This document shows positions 35,300 through 43,133 of a DNA stretch of 43,440 nucleotides, piece after piece (the first letter of the stretch is position 1; every line of letters starts with the position of its first letter). The translations under genes and the position numbers were made by a program. The DNA comes from an uncultured Alphaproteobacteria bacterium (lineage in GTDB: Bacteria; Pseudomonadota; Alphaproteobacteria; Thalassobaculales; Thalassobaculaceae). The notes under the pieces are model-generated. The model was not told the DNA's origin. It ran no database searches and was given only the letters and a program-made list of their open reading frames with translations. The stretch is taken from the NCBI GenBank assembly GCA_902629125.1, contig CACOPQ010000019.1:1-43440 (forward strand). The letters run 5' to 3'.

Positions 35300-36424
35300 A
35301 TGAGCCAGAATACGGAGCCAACTTTTGTTTCAAGTTGGAATGAATGGGATCCATTAAGGCATGTGATTGTTGGAAGGGCAGATGGCACGTGTATCCCTGC
35401 AACCGAACCCGCGCTTGATGCAAAAGTGCCTGAAGATAGCGACATGCGGGGGCAGTTTGGTCCACGACCAAAGGATACAATAGATAAAGCGAATGAACTA
35501 TTAGATGCATTTGCGAGTAAGCTCGAAAGCCTCGGCATCAAAGTAGATCGACCAACACCAATTGACTTTAATCAGGTCACTTCCACGCCTGATTGGAAGA
35601 CTGAAACAATGTTTGGCTGTATGCCTCCAAGAGATGTTTTGCTAACCGTCGGAAAAGAAATGCTCGAAGCCACCATGTCTTATAGATGTCGTTGGTTCGA
35701 ATATTTATGTTATCGGCCGTTGCTGCAGCGTTATTACGCTGAGGATCCAGAGATGAGGCACGAGGCGGCTCCCAAGCCAAGGTTAACTGAGGCTGATTAC
35801 AGACCGGACTATTTATCAGACAAAATTGGCGTAGAAAAACGATTAGAGTGGACGGAACAAAAGTTCTTCGTAACTACTGAAGAAGAGCCATTGTTTGATG
35901 CTGCTGACGTGCTACGTTTTGGCCGTGACTTAGTCGTTCAGCATGGCTTTACAACTAACCTTAAAGGTATTGACTGGTTGTCGCGGCACTTTCCAGAACA
36001 TAGAGTGCACGCCGTAAATTTTCCGGGCGATCCTTATCCAATTCACATCGATGCAACTTTTACCCCAATAAAGCCAGGCCTCATTTTGAACAATCCCCAA
36101 CGGAGGTTACCTTTAGAACAGCGGATGATGTTCGAAAAGAATGGGTGGGAAATTGTAGATGCGGCGCAACCCGCGCATAATTCGCCGCCTCCTTTATGTT
36201 ACTCATCTGTTTGGTTGTCCATGAATGTATTGGTACTAGATACTAAAACCGTTTGCGTTGAAAAATCTGAAGTTTACCAAGCAGATCAATTAGACAAGTT
36301 AGGCATGGAAATTATTGAAGTTGATTTGCGAGATGCTTACGCATTTGGCGGGGGGTTGCACTGCTGTACAGCAGATGTACACCGTGAAGGGAGTTGCGAA
36401 GACTACTTCCCTAACTCAATATAA
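35300..36424 (+). CDS. Glycine amidinotransferase (AGAT) homologue
   Basis: By family, this enzyme moves the amidino group of arginine to glycine, giving guanidinoacetate and ornithine. ATG 35300, eight bases after GGAG, gives 374 aa starting MSQNTEPTFVSSWNEWDPLR. Active-site residues match vertebrate AGAT in order: Asp203 in FDAADVLRFGRD, His249 in YPIHIDATF, and the nucleophile Cys355 in GGGLHCCTADVHREG. SVWLSMNVLVLD is also shared. Alternative amidino acceptors, as in cyanotoxin or aminoglycoside pathways, are possible, but the sequence around the active site is closest to AGAT. Its stop codon directly abuts the stop codon of the convergent DddQ-like gene. Confidence 0.9.
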   Translation: MSQNTEPTFVSSWNEWDPLRHVIVGRADGTCIPATEPALDAKVPEDSDMRGQFGPRPKDTIDKANELLDAFASKLESLGIKVDRPTPIDFNQVTSTPDWKTETMFGCMPPRDVLLTVGKEMLEATMSYRCRWFEYLCYRPLLQRYYAEDPEMRHEAAPKPRLTEADYRPDYLSDKIGVEKRLEWTEQKFFVTTEEEPLFDAADVLRFGRDLVVQHGFTTNLKGIDWLSRHFPEHRVHAVNFPGDPYPIHIDATFTPIKPGLILNNPQRRLPLEQRMMFEKNGWEIVDAAQPAHNSPPPLCYSSVWLSMNVLVLDTKTVCVEKSEVYQADQLDKLGMEIIEVDLRDAYAFGGGLHCCTADVHREGSCEDYFPNSI

Positions 36425-37030
36425 TTAGCTGTCTGTTTCCATCCAGAGCATCCAGATCGCTAGAAGCGGCTTTTTTCCCGCTTTCATTGCATGCCATATA
36501 TTAGGTGGATTATGTATCGTTTCACCAGATGTCCTAGCAAGCCAAGGGTTGGCCTCTTGACGCCATTCACCCTCACTGAGTACCAGGTAACCTTCTTCAG
36601 GGGGGTGTCGGTGATTTGGGTATTCTATATTAGGAGCGATTAAGCTAGCTCCCACCCTGACCTTACGATGATTTTCTAGACCGCCGTCTCCGATTATGAC
36701 TGCATTTGCGTGGCCGTTATAAAAGTCGTCCGTTTGGTCTTTATAGTCGAGGCGTGGCTGCCAAGGCAATTTTTGGGCTATTGCTTCAAATGTGTGTCCT
36801 ACATTTTTTATAGGTGCAGACATTTGGGATGCAACACTGAGGGCAGCTTGCAGGTACTCGCACACAGGCGGCAGCTCTTTCTTGTCAGAATTATTTACTT
36901 CTCCCGTATCCTCTTTGAGTGCCTGGTGGCATTTCTCAAAAAAGGCTTTGACCGAGGATTCTGGTAGGGCGCGTGCGGCAGTGCAGTGGGCATCTAAAAA
37001 TGCTGAAAGGTGGGTTGGTCTCTCGGTCAT
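36425..37030 (-). CDS. dddQ: DMSP lyase, DddQ-type cupin
   Basis: It should cleave dimethylsulfoniopropionate to dimethyl sulfide and acrylate. The 201-residue protein has a helical N-terminal half and a C-terminal cupin. The cupin motif is IEYPNHRHPPEEGYLVLSEG, with Tyr137, His140, His142, Glu146, Tyr148 and then His180 in PPNIWHAM. This spacing is the same as that I recall for the DddQ metal and catalytic residues (Tyr120, His123, His125, Glu129, Tyr131, His163), with a constant offset of 17. DddL and DddK share part of the motif; size and helical N-terminus favour DddQ. No signal peptide is seen. A GNAT gene lies 39 bases upstream on the same strand. Confidence 0.88.
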   Translation of the reverse strand: MTERPTHLSAFLDAHCTAARALPESSVKAFFEKCHQALKEDTGEVNNSDKKELPPVCEYLQAALSVASQMSAPIKNVGHTFEAIAQKLPWQPRLDYKDQTDDFYNGHANAVIIGDGGLENHRKVRVGASLIAPNIEYPNHRHPPEEGYLVLSEGEWRQEANPWLARTSGETIHNPPNIWHAMKAGKKPLLAIWMLWMETDS

Positions 37031-37069
37031 AAAATCAAACTTCTCCCAGTTAAATGGTATTGAGAAAAA

Positions 37070-37537
37070 TTATGTGATCCAATAAGACATTAATAGCCTA
37101 TCGTGAGCAAAAAAACCAATATCCTTATAAAGTCGCCTCGCTCTAGTGTTATGGGTTTCTACCTCGAGGCTTAGTCTTTGGATTTCAAGAGTAGGACAGA
37201 GTGCTATAGCAAATTCTATAGCTTTGCGCCCAACCCCTGAGCCACGGAAGGGTTCGCGCAAGAAAAGCTCATCCAAGAAACCGTCTTTGCCGCCCGCTTC
37301 AATAGTGAATCCTATTGCGATCACCAGATACCCTGCCACGTTATCCGCTACATCGATTAACCAAATGCTAACATATGGATTATCCTGTAAAGCGAAGGTA
37401 AGAGAAGATGCAATTTTTTCATTACTTACCTGTTGACGATCAAACCTGTAGTATTCGCGTATCAGTGTTTTCAAAATATTGGTATCAGCTTTTTTTGCCT
37501 TCCTGAATTGAGGCTCTATTTTTATTTTGGGAGGCAT
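37070..37537 (-). CDS. GNAT family N-acetyltransferase
   Basis: A 155-residue acetyltransferase. The GNAT core is AGYLVIAIGFTIEAGGKDGFLDELFLREPFRGSGVGRKAIEFA, in which REPFRGSGVGRKA is the acetyl-CoA loop, and the end SLEVETHNTRARRLYKDIGF is the typical final strand-helix unit. GGAG lies ten bases before ATG. It probably shares a transcript with the DddQ-like gene; no functional link is known. The acetyl acceptor is unknown. Confidence 0.87.
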   Translation of the reverse strand: MPPKIKIEPQFRKAKKADTNILKTLIREYYRFDRQQVSNEKIASSLTFALQDNPYVSIWLIDVADNVAGYLVIAIGFTIEAGGKDGFLDELFLREPFRGSGVGRKAIEFAIALCPTLEIQRLSLEVETHNTRARRLYKDIGFFAHDRLLMSYWIT

Positions 37538-37603
37538 CGCGTTTTTGCTCCTTTATAGATCTTGGCTATTTTATTTTACTACGAAATTATTGAATAGTTT
37601 GTT

Positions 37604-37632
37604 TTGAACCCAAAATAATGGGTGTGTATATT
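37604..37632 (+). promoter_or_regulatory. Predicted sigma70-type promoter of the pot operon with an internal operator-like repeat
   Basis: TTGAAC at 37604-37609 and TATATT at 37627-37632 are separated by exactly 17 bases. The spacer contains the inverted repeat ACCCA (37608-37612) AAATAA TGGGT (37619-37623). The position suits a repressor that blocks polymerase. The potD start codon is at 37668. Confidence 0.6.
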
Positions 37633-37667
37633 GTTAATATTCGAAGCGAAATACTAGGGCCTTTATC

Positions 37668-38744
37668 ATGACAACATTTAAAAATAAGCGCTTCTCTCGA
37701 CGAGGTTTTCTTGCAGGAACTGGGATGCTAGCTGCGGGGATTTCTTTACCTAGCAGCTTACTGAAAGCTAGTGGGTCATCAACGCTAAATTTTTATAATT
37801 GGGATACTTATATAGGCGAGACGACCCTCTCAGATTTCAAAAGTTCTAGCGGAATAGACGTAAAGATGGATTTGTTTTCTGATAATGACGAATTGTTTGG
37901 AAAACTTCGAGCTGGTAATCCTGGTTATGATCTTATTGTACCTTCAAGCGATTTTGTCGAAAGAATGATAATAGCCGATATGCTTTCGCCATTAGACAAT
38001 AATGCCATTCCTAACAGGGTGAATGTGGAGCCAACGTTTCTCGAAGTAGGATTTGACCCAGGTCGACGTTATTCTCTCCCATACATGTGGGGAACCATGG
38101 GGATTGGTTATAGAAAGTCAAAAGTGGATGGAACTCCCGATAGTTGGAAATGGCTACTAGACTCCTCAAAATATCGTGGGAAAATAGCGCTTTTGAGTGA
38201 AGCCGGCGACGTGCTGGGCGCAGCTTTTAAATATATGGGACATCCACTGAACACAACAGATCCAAAAATTATTACCCAAGCAGAACAACTTTTAATAAAA
38301 CAAAAACCGAACATCAAAGTGTTTGCACCAGATAATGGACAGGATCTATTACTTTCTGGTGAGGTAGACTTGGCCATGGAATGGAATGGAGATATACTCC
38401 AAGTCATGGAGGAGGATCCTGATATTTCCTACGTCGTTCCAAAAGAAGGTTCAGTCGTATGGGAAGATGCCCTGGCTATTCCAAAGGGTGCTCCAAACCC
38501 TAAAAATGCCCACAAGTTCATTAACTTCTTACTGGGTGCTGAAGCTGGTGCGGCTATAGCTGAATTCATACAATATGCTACCCCGAATGTTGCGGCAAAA
38601 AAACTGATGCCCGAAGAGTATAAAAATAATCCAGCAATATTTCCCTCAGACACAACACTAAAGTCGTGTGAGGCCTCGATCTATAAGGGCGAGGAAGCAG
38701 TCAGACTATATGACGAGGCATGGACTAGGGTGTTGGCGGCGTAA
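37668..38744 (+). CDS. potD: Polyamine-type ABC transporter substrate-binding protein
   Basis: Periplasmic binding protein of the PotD/PotF group, 358 aa. The N-terminus has a twin-arginine signal, RFSRRGFLAGTGMLAAGISLP, so it is exported folded by Tat. The mature protein begins near STLNFYNWDTYIGETTL, typical of the family, and has FGKLRAGNPGYDLIVPSSDFV, LPYMWGTMGIGYR and LAMEWNGDIL, where aromatic and acidic residues usually bind the polyamine amines. It is the first gene of a potDBCA operon. Substrate could be spermidine, putrescine or a related amine. Confidence 0.92.
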   Translation: MTTFKNKRFSRRGFLAGTGMLAAGISLPSSLLKASGSSTLNFYNWDTYIGETTLSDFKSSSGIDVKMDLFSDNDELFGKLRAGNPGYDLIVPSSDFVERMIIADMLSPLDNNAIPNRVNVEPTFLEVGFDPGRRYSLPYMWGTMGIGYRKSKVDGTPDSWKWLLDSSKYRGKIALLSEAGDVLGAAFKYMGHPLNTTDPKIITQAEQLLIKQKPNIKVFAPDNGQDLLLSGEVDLAMEWNGDILQVMEEDPDISYVVPKEGSVVWEDALAIPKGAPNPKNAHKFINFLLGAEAGAAIAEFIQYATPNVAAKKLMPEEYKNNPAIFPSDTTLKSCEASIYKGEEAVRLYDEAWTRVLAA

Positions 38745-38748
38745 TTGG

Positions 38749-39630
38749 ATGCTGTCAGATAGGTTTAGAGCTAAAAATGAAAATAGTAGAAAGGTTTTCC
38801 TGGTAACTTTTTTACCGCCAACAATTTGGTTAATTCTTTTCCTATTCGCCCCAGTTCTCATTATTGTAGTTTATAGTTTTTCACAAAAAGTCGGCTTGAT
38901 AAATATCGAAGTAAACTGGGTAATGGATAATTACTGGCGAGCTGCGGATCCTCTCTATCTAAAAATTTTTGCAAAGAGTTTTTATATCGCTGGAACTACA
39001 ACATTTTTGTGCCTTGTTATCTCTTTTCCTGTCGTATTAGCCATTACGAAAATCCGACAAAATTGGAAGTTAATTATTCTAGTTCTTCTAATGCTTCCGT
39101 TTTGGATAAATCTGCTCATAAGGACTTATGCGCTAATTGCAGTTTTAAGAACACGCGGATTTTTGAATTCTGGCTTCGAATGGATAGCAGCTCATTTAGG
39201 ATTACGATTTGAGCCCGTACAATTTCTTTACAACGACACAGCTATAATAATAGGTTTGGTTTACATACATCTCCCATTTATGATTCTTCCAATTTATGCT
39301 GGTTTGGAAGGCTTTGATGAAACACTCAAGCAAGCTGCCGAAGATCTTGGAAGCTCAAGTATGCAAGTTTATCGTCATATTGTTTTCCCTTTAATTAGGC
39401 CCAGTGTTTTTGCTGGTTGCATGTTGGTTTTTATTCCTGCGCTGGGTTCATATTTGACACCGGAGTTGTTGGGTGGGACAGATGGACAGTTGATAGCAAA
39501 CGTTATTGAGCGTCAATTCAAGCATGCAAATGATTGGCCTTTTGGCGCCGCACTTTCGATGGTTTTAATTTATGTTACCTGTGGCGTAATAGCAGTGTGG
39601 TTATTAGTTGCAAAGCGTAAGAAATCCTGA
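38749..39630 (+). CDS. potB: Polyamine-type ABC transporter permease (PotB-like)
   Basis: Inner-membrane permease of 293 aa counted from ATG 38749, which lies four bases after the potD stop; longer frames run inside potD. There are six hydrophobic segments, the first being VFLVTFLPPTIWLILFLFAP, and an EAA loop at YAGLEGFDETLKQAAEDLGSSSMQVYRHIVFP that contacts the ATPase. The gene is followed by potC after about 19 bases. Confidence 0.93.
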   Translation: MLSDRFRAKNENSRKVFLVTFLPPTIWLILFLFAPVLIIVVYSFSQKVGLINIEVNWVMDNYWRAADPLYLKIFAKSFYIAGTTTFLCLVISFPVVLAITKIRQNWKLIILVLLMLPFWINLLIRTYALIAVLRTRGFLNSGFEWIAAHLGLRFEPVQFLYNDTAIIIGLVYIHLPFMILPIYAGLEGFDETLKQAAEDLGSSSMQVYRHIVFPLIRPSVFAGCMLVFIPALGSYLTPELLGGTDGQLIANVIERQFKHANDWPFGAALSMVLIYVTCGVIAVWLLVAKRKKS

Positions 39631-39649
39631 TGCGGGAAAGGTAAAACTA

Positions 39650-40492
39650 TTGTTGTTTGGTGAATTCATATCGGCAATTAAATCCAGCCTAAGAAACCCA
39701 TGGTTAAATATTTCTCTTCTGGTGACCTTATTATTTCTCTACACGCCAATCATTGTCTTGATAATATTTTCCTTTAATGACAGCCGCAGAAATATCGTTT
39801 GGAAAGGCTTTACGTTAAAATATTATAAGAAGATGTTTTCTAATGAAATTCTCTTGGAGGCTTTTTTAAATTCAATAGTAATTGCTCTTATTACTACGAT
39901 ACTTAGCTTGGTTTTAGGTGTTTTAACAGCTATTTTATTGTGGCGTTTTCAGTTTCCTCTTAAGTCCTTATATCAAGGAATGGTAATGATCCCCGTCATT
40001 GTTCCTGAGATATGTATTGGCATAGCGTTTTTGGTGTTTTTTAATATGATCGGCTGGCCATCCGATCTTATTTGGCCGTTGAGTCTAGCAAAAATCATTT
40101 TTGCTCATAGCCTATTTTGTTTCCCATTTGTTGCGATCGTTGTTCGGGCAAAGTTGGTTAATCTAAATTGGGAGTGTGAGGAAGCCGCTAAAGATTTAGG
40201 GGCAAACGCTTGGCATGTTTACAGAGATATTTGGTTACCACATTTAAAACCAAGCCTTATTGCTGGTGGTTTGCTGGCCTTTACTTTGTCGCTAGACGAC
40301 TTTGTAATAACGTTTTTTACGTCTGGTCCCGAGACTATCACACTGCCAATCAAAATATATTCAATGGTAAGGTTCTCTGTTACCCCTGAGGTGAATGCCG
40401 CTTCAACGGTACTTATTGTTGTGACAATTCTTTCGGTCTGTACCGCAATATTCCTTCAAAAAGAAAATTTAAAGAAGGGAAGTTTCGAATGA
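39650..40492 (+). CDS. potC: Polyamine-type ABC transporter permease (PotC-like)
   Basis: The second permease, about 280 aa, with six hydrophobic segments and the EAA loop NWECEEAAKDLGANAWHVYRDIWLP. The start is not ATG: TTG 39650 is favoured because GGAAAGG lies nine bases upstream and the potB stop is at 39630; the frame is open further upstream to 39608. NSIVIALITTILSLVLGVLTAILLW and SLDDFVITFFTSGPETITLPIKIYSMVR are typical of PotC. The stop overlaps the potA start by four bases. Confidence 0.92.
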   Translation: MLFGEFISAIKSSLRNPWLNISLLVTLLFLYTPIIVLIIFSFNDSRRNIVWKGFTLKYYKKMFSNEILLEAFLNSIVIALITTILSLVLGVLTAILLWRFQFPLKSLYQGMVMIPVIVPEICIGIAFLVFFNMIGWPSDLIWPLSLAKIIFAHSLFCFPFVAIVVRAKLVNLNWECEEAAKDLGANAWHVYRDIWLPHLKPSLIAGGLLAFTLSLDDFVITFFTSGPETITLPIKIYSMVRFSVTPEVNAASTVLIVVTILSVCTAIFLQKENLKKGSFE

Positions 40493-41601
40493 GCGCGCCT
40501 TTGATCAGTTTGCAGGGACTTTCTAAAAGTTTTCAAGGTAATGATGCTGTTAAGTTTGTTGATCTTACAGTTGATAAGGGCGAATTTTATGGGATTCTGG
40601 GACCTTCAGGCTGCGGTAAAACCACGCTCTTAAAAATGATTGCTGGTCTGGAAGAGCCTAGTGCAGGGAGGGTAATTATTGATGGGCTTGACATGAGCCC
40701 GGTTCCGGCAAATCGCCGTCCGGTAAATACAGTATTCCAGTCATACGCCATTTTCCCGCACATGTCACTGGAGGACAACATAAGCTATGGGTTGAAATTG
40801 AAAGGCATTGGCTCTGGAGAGTTAAAAAAACGGGTGTTAGATATGCTAGATGTCGTGGATTTAAAAGGTTTGGAACGGCGCTGGCCGGATCAACTTTCCG
40901 GAGGGCAACTTCAGCGGGTAGCTCTAGCGCGTGCATTAATAATGCAGCCAAAGGTGGTTTTGCTCGATGAACCACTTGCCGCTTTAGACGCAAAGTTACG
41001 AGAAACTATGAAATATGAGCTGGTAAAGATTCAAAAAGAAATAGGTATCACATTTATTATGGTTACGCATGATCAACAGGAAGCTTTGTCCATGATGGAT
41101 AAAATTGCTGTAATGAATGAGGGAAGAATACAACAAGTTGATCAGCCTAACTTATTGTATGAAAAGCCAAAAAATCTTTTTGTAGCTAATTTTATAGGGT
41201 CCGCAAATTGCCTCATGGGGAGGGTTGCAAAAGTAGAAAAGGGACGGACACATGTAATGCTTGCAGATCTCAACCAGGAAATCATAGCATTTTCTTGTGA
41301 AAACTTTAAGGTCAGTGACCGTGTCCAGGTTATTATTCGGCCTGAAAAACTAACATTCCAGGATATTGAACTTCCAAGCAATCATGAAAAAACTATCAAC
41401 CGCGTTAGCGGCAAATTGTTGGAAATAATATATCATGGGGGTGTTTCTACGTTCAGGGTTGGTTTTAAGAATAAGAATTTAAAACCTCTTATTGTAAGTC
41501 AACTCAATGACGATCAGCAAACAAAGGACGGGTATCGCATTGGAAGTCATGTTGAAGTTTGCTGGCGACTTGACGCAGCAACTTTAGTGCCTGTCATCTA
41601 A
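40489..41601 (+). CDS. potA: Polyamine-type ABC transporter ATP-binding protein (PotA-like)
   Basis: The ATPase of the importer, 370 aa. It has Walker A GPSGCGKTTLLKM, the Q-loop FQSYAIFPHM, the signature LSGGQLQRVALARAL, Walker B VVLLDEPLAALDAK and the switch histidine in MVTHDQQEALSM. Residues about 240-370 form a TOBE-type regulatory domain (RVQVIIRPEKLTF, GKLLEIIYHGGVSTFRV). It closes the potDBCA operon and overlaps the end of the convergent AbrB-type gene by four bases (41598-41601). Confidence 0.95.
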   Translation: MSAPLISLQGLSKSFQGNDAVKFVDLTVDKGEFYGILGPSGCGKTTLLKMIAGLEEPSAGRVIIDGLDMSPVPANRRPVNTVFQSYAIFPHMSLEDNISYGLKLKGIGSGELKKRVLDMLDVVDLKGLERRWPDQLSGGQLQRVALARALIMQPKVVLLDEPLAALDAKLRETMKYELVKIQKEIGITFIMVTHDQQEALSMMDKIAVMNEGRIQQVDQPNLLYEKPKNLFVANFIGSANCLMGRVAKVEKGRTHVMLADLNQEIIAFSCENFKVSDRVQVIIRPEKLTFQDIELPSNHEKTINRVSGKLLEIIYHGGVSTFRVGFKNKNLKPLIVSQLNDDQQTKDGYRIGSHVEVCWRLDAATLVPVI

Positions 41602-42671
41602 TACTTTTTCTTCTGAATGAAATATTGGCTTGTCAGTTTAAAGGCTAGAGGCGCAAATAGAATAATAATGCCTATCCTGCAAAGATGATGGGTTGCCACA
41701 AACGGAACGTCTTGACCAATTCCAATGGCTATCAAGCTCATCTCCGCAAGCCCACCGGGTGCGTATGCTAATGTAACGAGATACCAAGGTAACCCGGTGA
41801 TCTCGCCAATTAATAGGCCCCCCGCTACCGCAGTTGACATCAGAATAAATGTGGACCCTATGGAAATTTTTAAAATTCTGAGCAGTTCAGAAGGTTTCGT
41901 TCCAGTGAACCTGCACCCAATTGCAGTACCTAATACAACCTGGGCAATGGCAACTAGACCGGCGGGGGGTGATGAGCTCGCCCAACCGTTTATATGGGCA
42001 ATTGCCGTCAGGATCATAGCTCCCAGTAAGAATGCCGCAGGTAATCTAAGGCATTTCGCTAAAAAGGGGCCCAAAGTGACACTTATGCCCATGGCAAACC
42101 ATTCAGAAAGTGGGAGATCAAAACTGGGCCCCTCAGGAATAAGGCCTTCGGGTGTTTCATATCCACCGAAAATTCTAAACATAAAAGGTATAGTTAGGAC
42201 GACGAATAATACTCGTGATGCTTGTGTCAGAGCAATGGCCCTATCATCACCCCCCATCTCACCTCCGATAATAGTCATATCGTTTAAGCCGCCAGGTGCT
42301 GCTGAAAAATAGGAAGTTATCGGGTCATAATTAGCAAATTTGTATAAGTAAAATAAAACACATAGCATTGATATTATTATATAACCGACCATGCCAGTCA
42401 CGGAGAAGGTCCAACTGCTCAATCTCTCGAGTAGGTCTGGCGTAAATTGGCTGCCGAGCATAACGCCGATAAAGACAACCATACATTGTCTCAAGGCGTA
42501 TGGTAATTTCACTGACCACCCGAAGATCGCGGCAATCGTAACAAAGACCATTGATCCCAGCATCCAGGGAAGGGGCAGCTTCCAAAAGGCAAACATTAGA
42601 CCACCAAAAGTCCCTATAGATATTGCCAAAATAAGAGGTTTGCACTTCGTTGTAATGTTTTGGATGATCAT
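41598..42671 (-). CDS. AbrB family membrane protein (putative transporter)
   Basis: A polytopic inner-membrane protein of 357 aa with about ten hydrophobic segments in two similar halves (AbrB duplication domain). The family signature is seen in LPLPWMLGSMVFVTIAAIFG and again in LRLPAAFLLGAMILTAIAHI, and in YFSAAPGGLNDMTIIGGEMG matched by LAYAPGGLAEMSLIAIGIG. The family was once linked to ammonia monooxygenase by misannotation; the function is a probable regulator or transporter of unknown substrate. It is unrelated to the Bacillus DNA-binding AbrB. Confidence 0.9.
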   Translation of the reverse strand: MIIQNITTKCKPLILAISIGTFGGLMFAFWKLPLPWMLGSMVFVTIAAIFGWSVKLPYALRQCMVVFIGVMLGSQFTPDLLERLSSWTFSVTGMVGYIIISMLCVLFYLYKFANYDPITSYFSAAPGGLNDMTIIGGEMGGDDRAIALTQASRVLFVVLTIPFMFRIFGGYETPEGLIPEGPSFDLPLSEWFAMGISVTLGPFLAKCLRLPAAFLLGAMILTAIAHINGWASSSPPAGLVAIAQVVLGTAIGCRFTGTKPSELLRILKISIGSTFILMSTAVAGGLLIGEITGLPWYLVTLAYAPGGLAEMSLIAIGIGQDVPFVATHHLCRIGIIILFAPLAFKLTSQYFIQKKKY

Positions 42672-42820
42672 TTATGTATGCTTCATTTCTTACTGAAATA
42701 TCGGCTTAAGTAATCGTTTTGGGTTCGAGCATTTAAGCGATGCCAGTGGCTTTCTCTTAACGGTTTATTTGAATTAATAAAGCGCCTAGTCGACTTTACT
42801 CTTGATGAAAAACCTTAATT

Positions 42821-43060
42821 TCAGTTTTTTGGTTTATCCGGGTTACTCTGGCGGATTTTATCCAACGCTGCTTCTTTTTCACTTATTTTTTCCATAGCTT
42901 GCTGCGCTCCGCGCGCTGTTTTAAGATATTTTCTGTGTTGTAAAAGGCGTTTTTTCATGAAAACAGATGCTTCGTCGCTACCTGGTAACGGATTATTGTC
43001 TGGCTCGATGAAGTTTTCCATAGAACTTTTTTTACCCTCTATGTCTCTATCTTTTGACAT
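42821..43060 (-). CDS. Small hypothetical protein
   Basis: A 79-residue, very hydrophilic, charged protein, MSKDRDIEGKKSSMEN at the start and a helical middle with VFMKKRLLQHRKYLKTARGA and EKISEKEAALDKIRQ. There is no signal, membrane segment or metal motif. I do not recognise a family. It lies 73 bases downstream of nadK on the same strand and its Shine-Dalgarno is weak. The lack of shadow-type composition and its codon use favour a real gene, with some doubt. Confidence 0.5.
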   Translation of the reverse strand: MSKDRDIEGKKSSMENFIEPDNNPLPGSDEASVFMKKRLLQHRKYLKTARGAQQAMEKISEKEAALDKIRQSNPDKPKN

Positions 43061-43133
43061 TTTTAAACCGTTTTGTTGGCTTTTACGTTAACCCTTGATC
43101 ATTAAATTATAGTAATTTCGGTCTCAAGTCACC

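Noticed and set aside
41725-42312. 195-codon plus-strand frame opposite the AbrB-type gene
   Set aside because: It is the antisense shadow of a clear membrane-protein gene and has no protein-like domain pattern.
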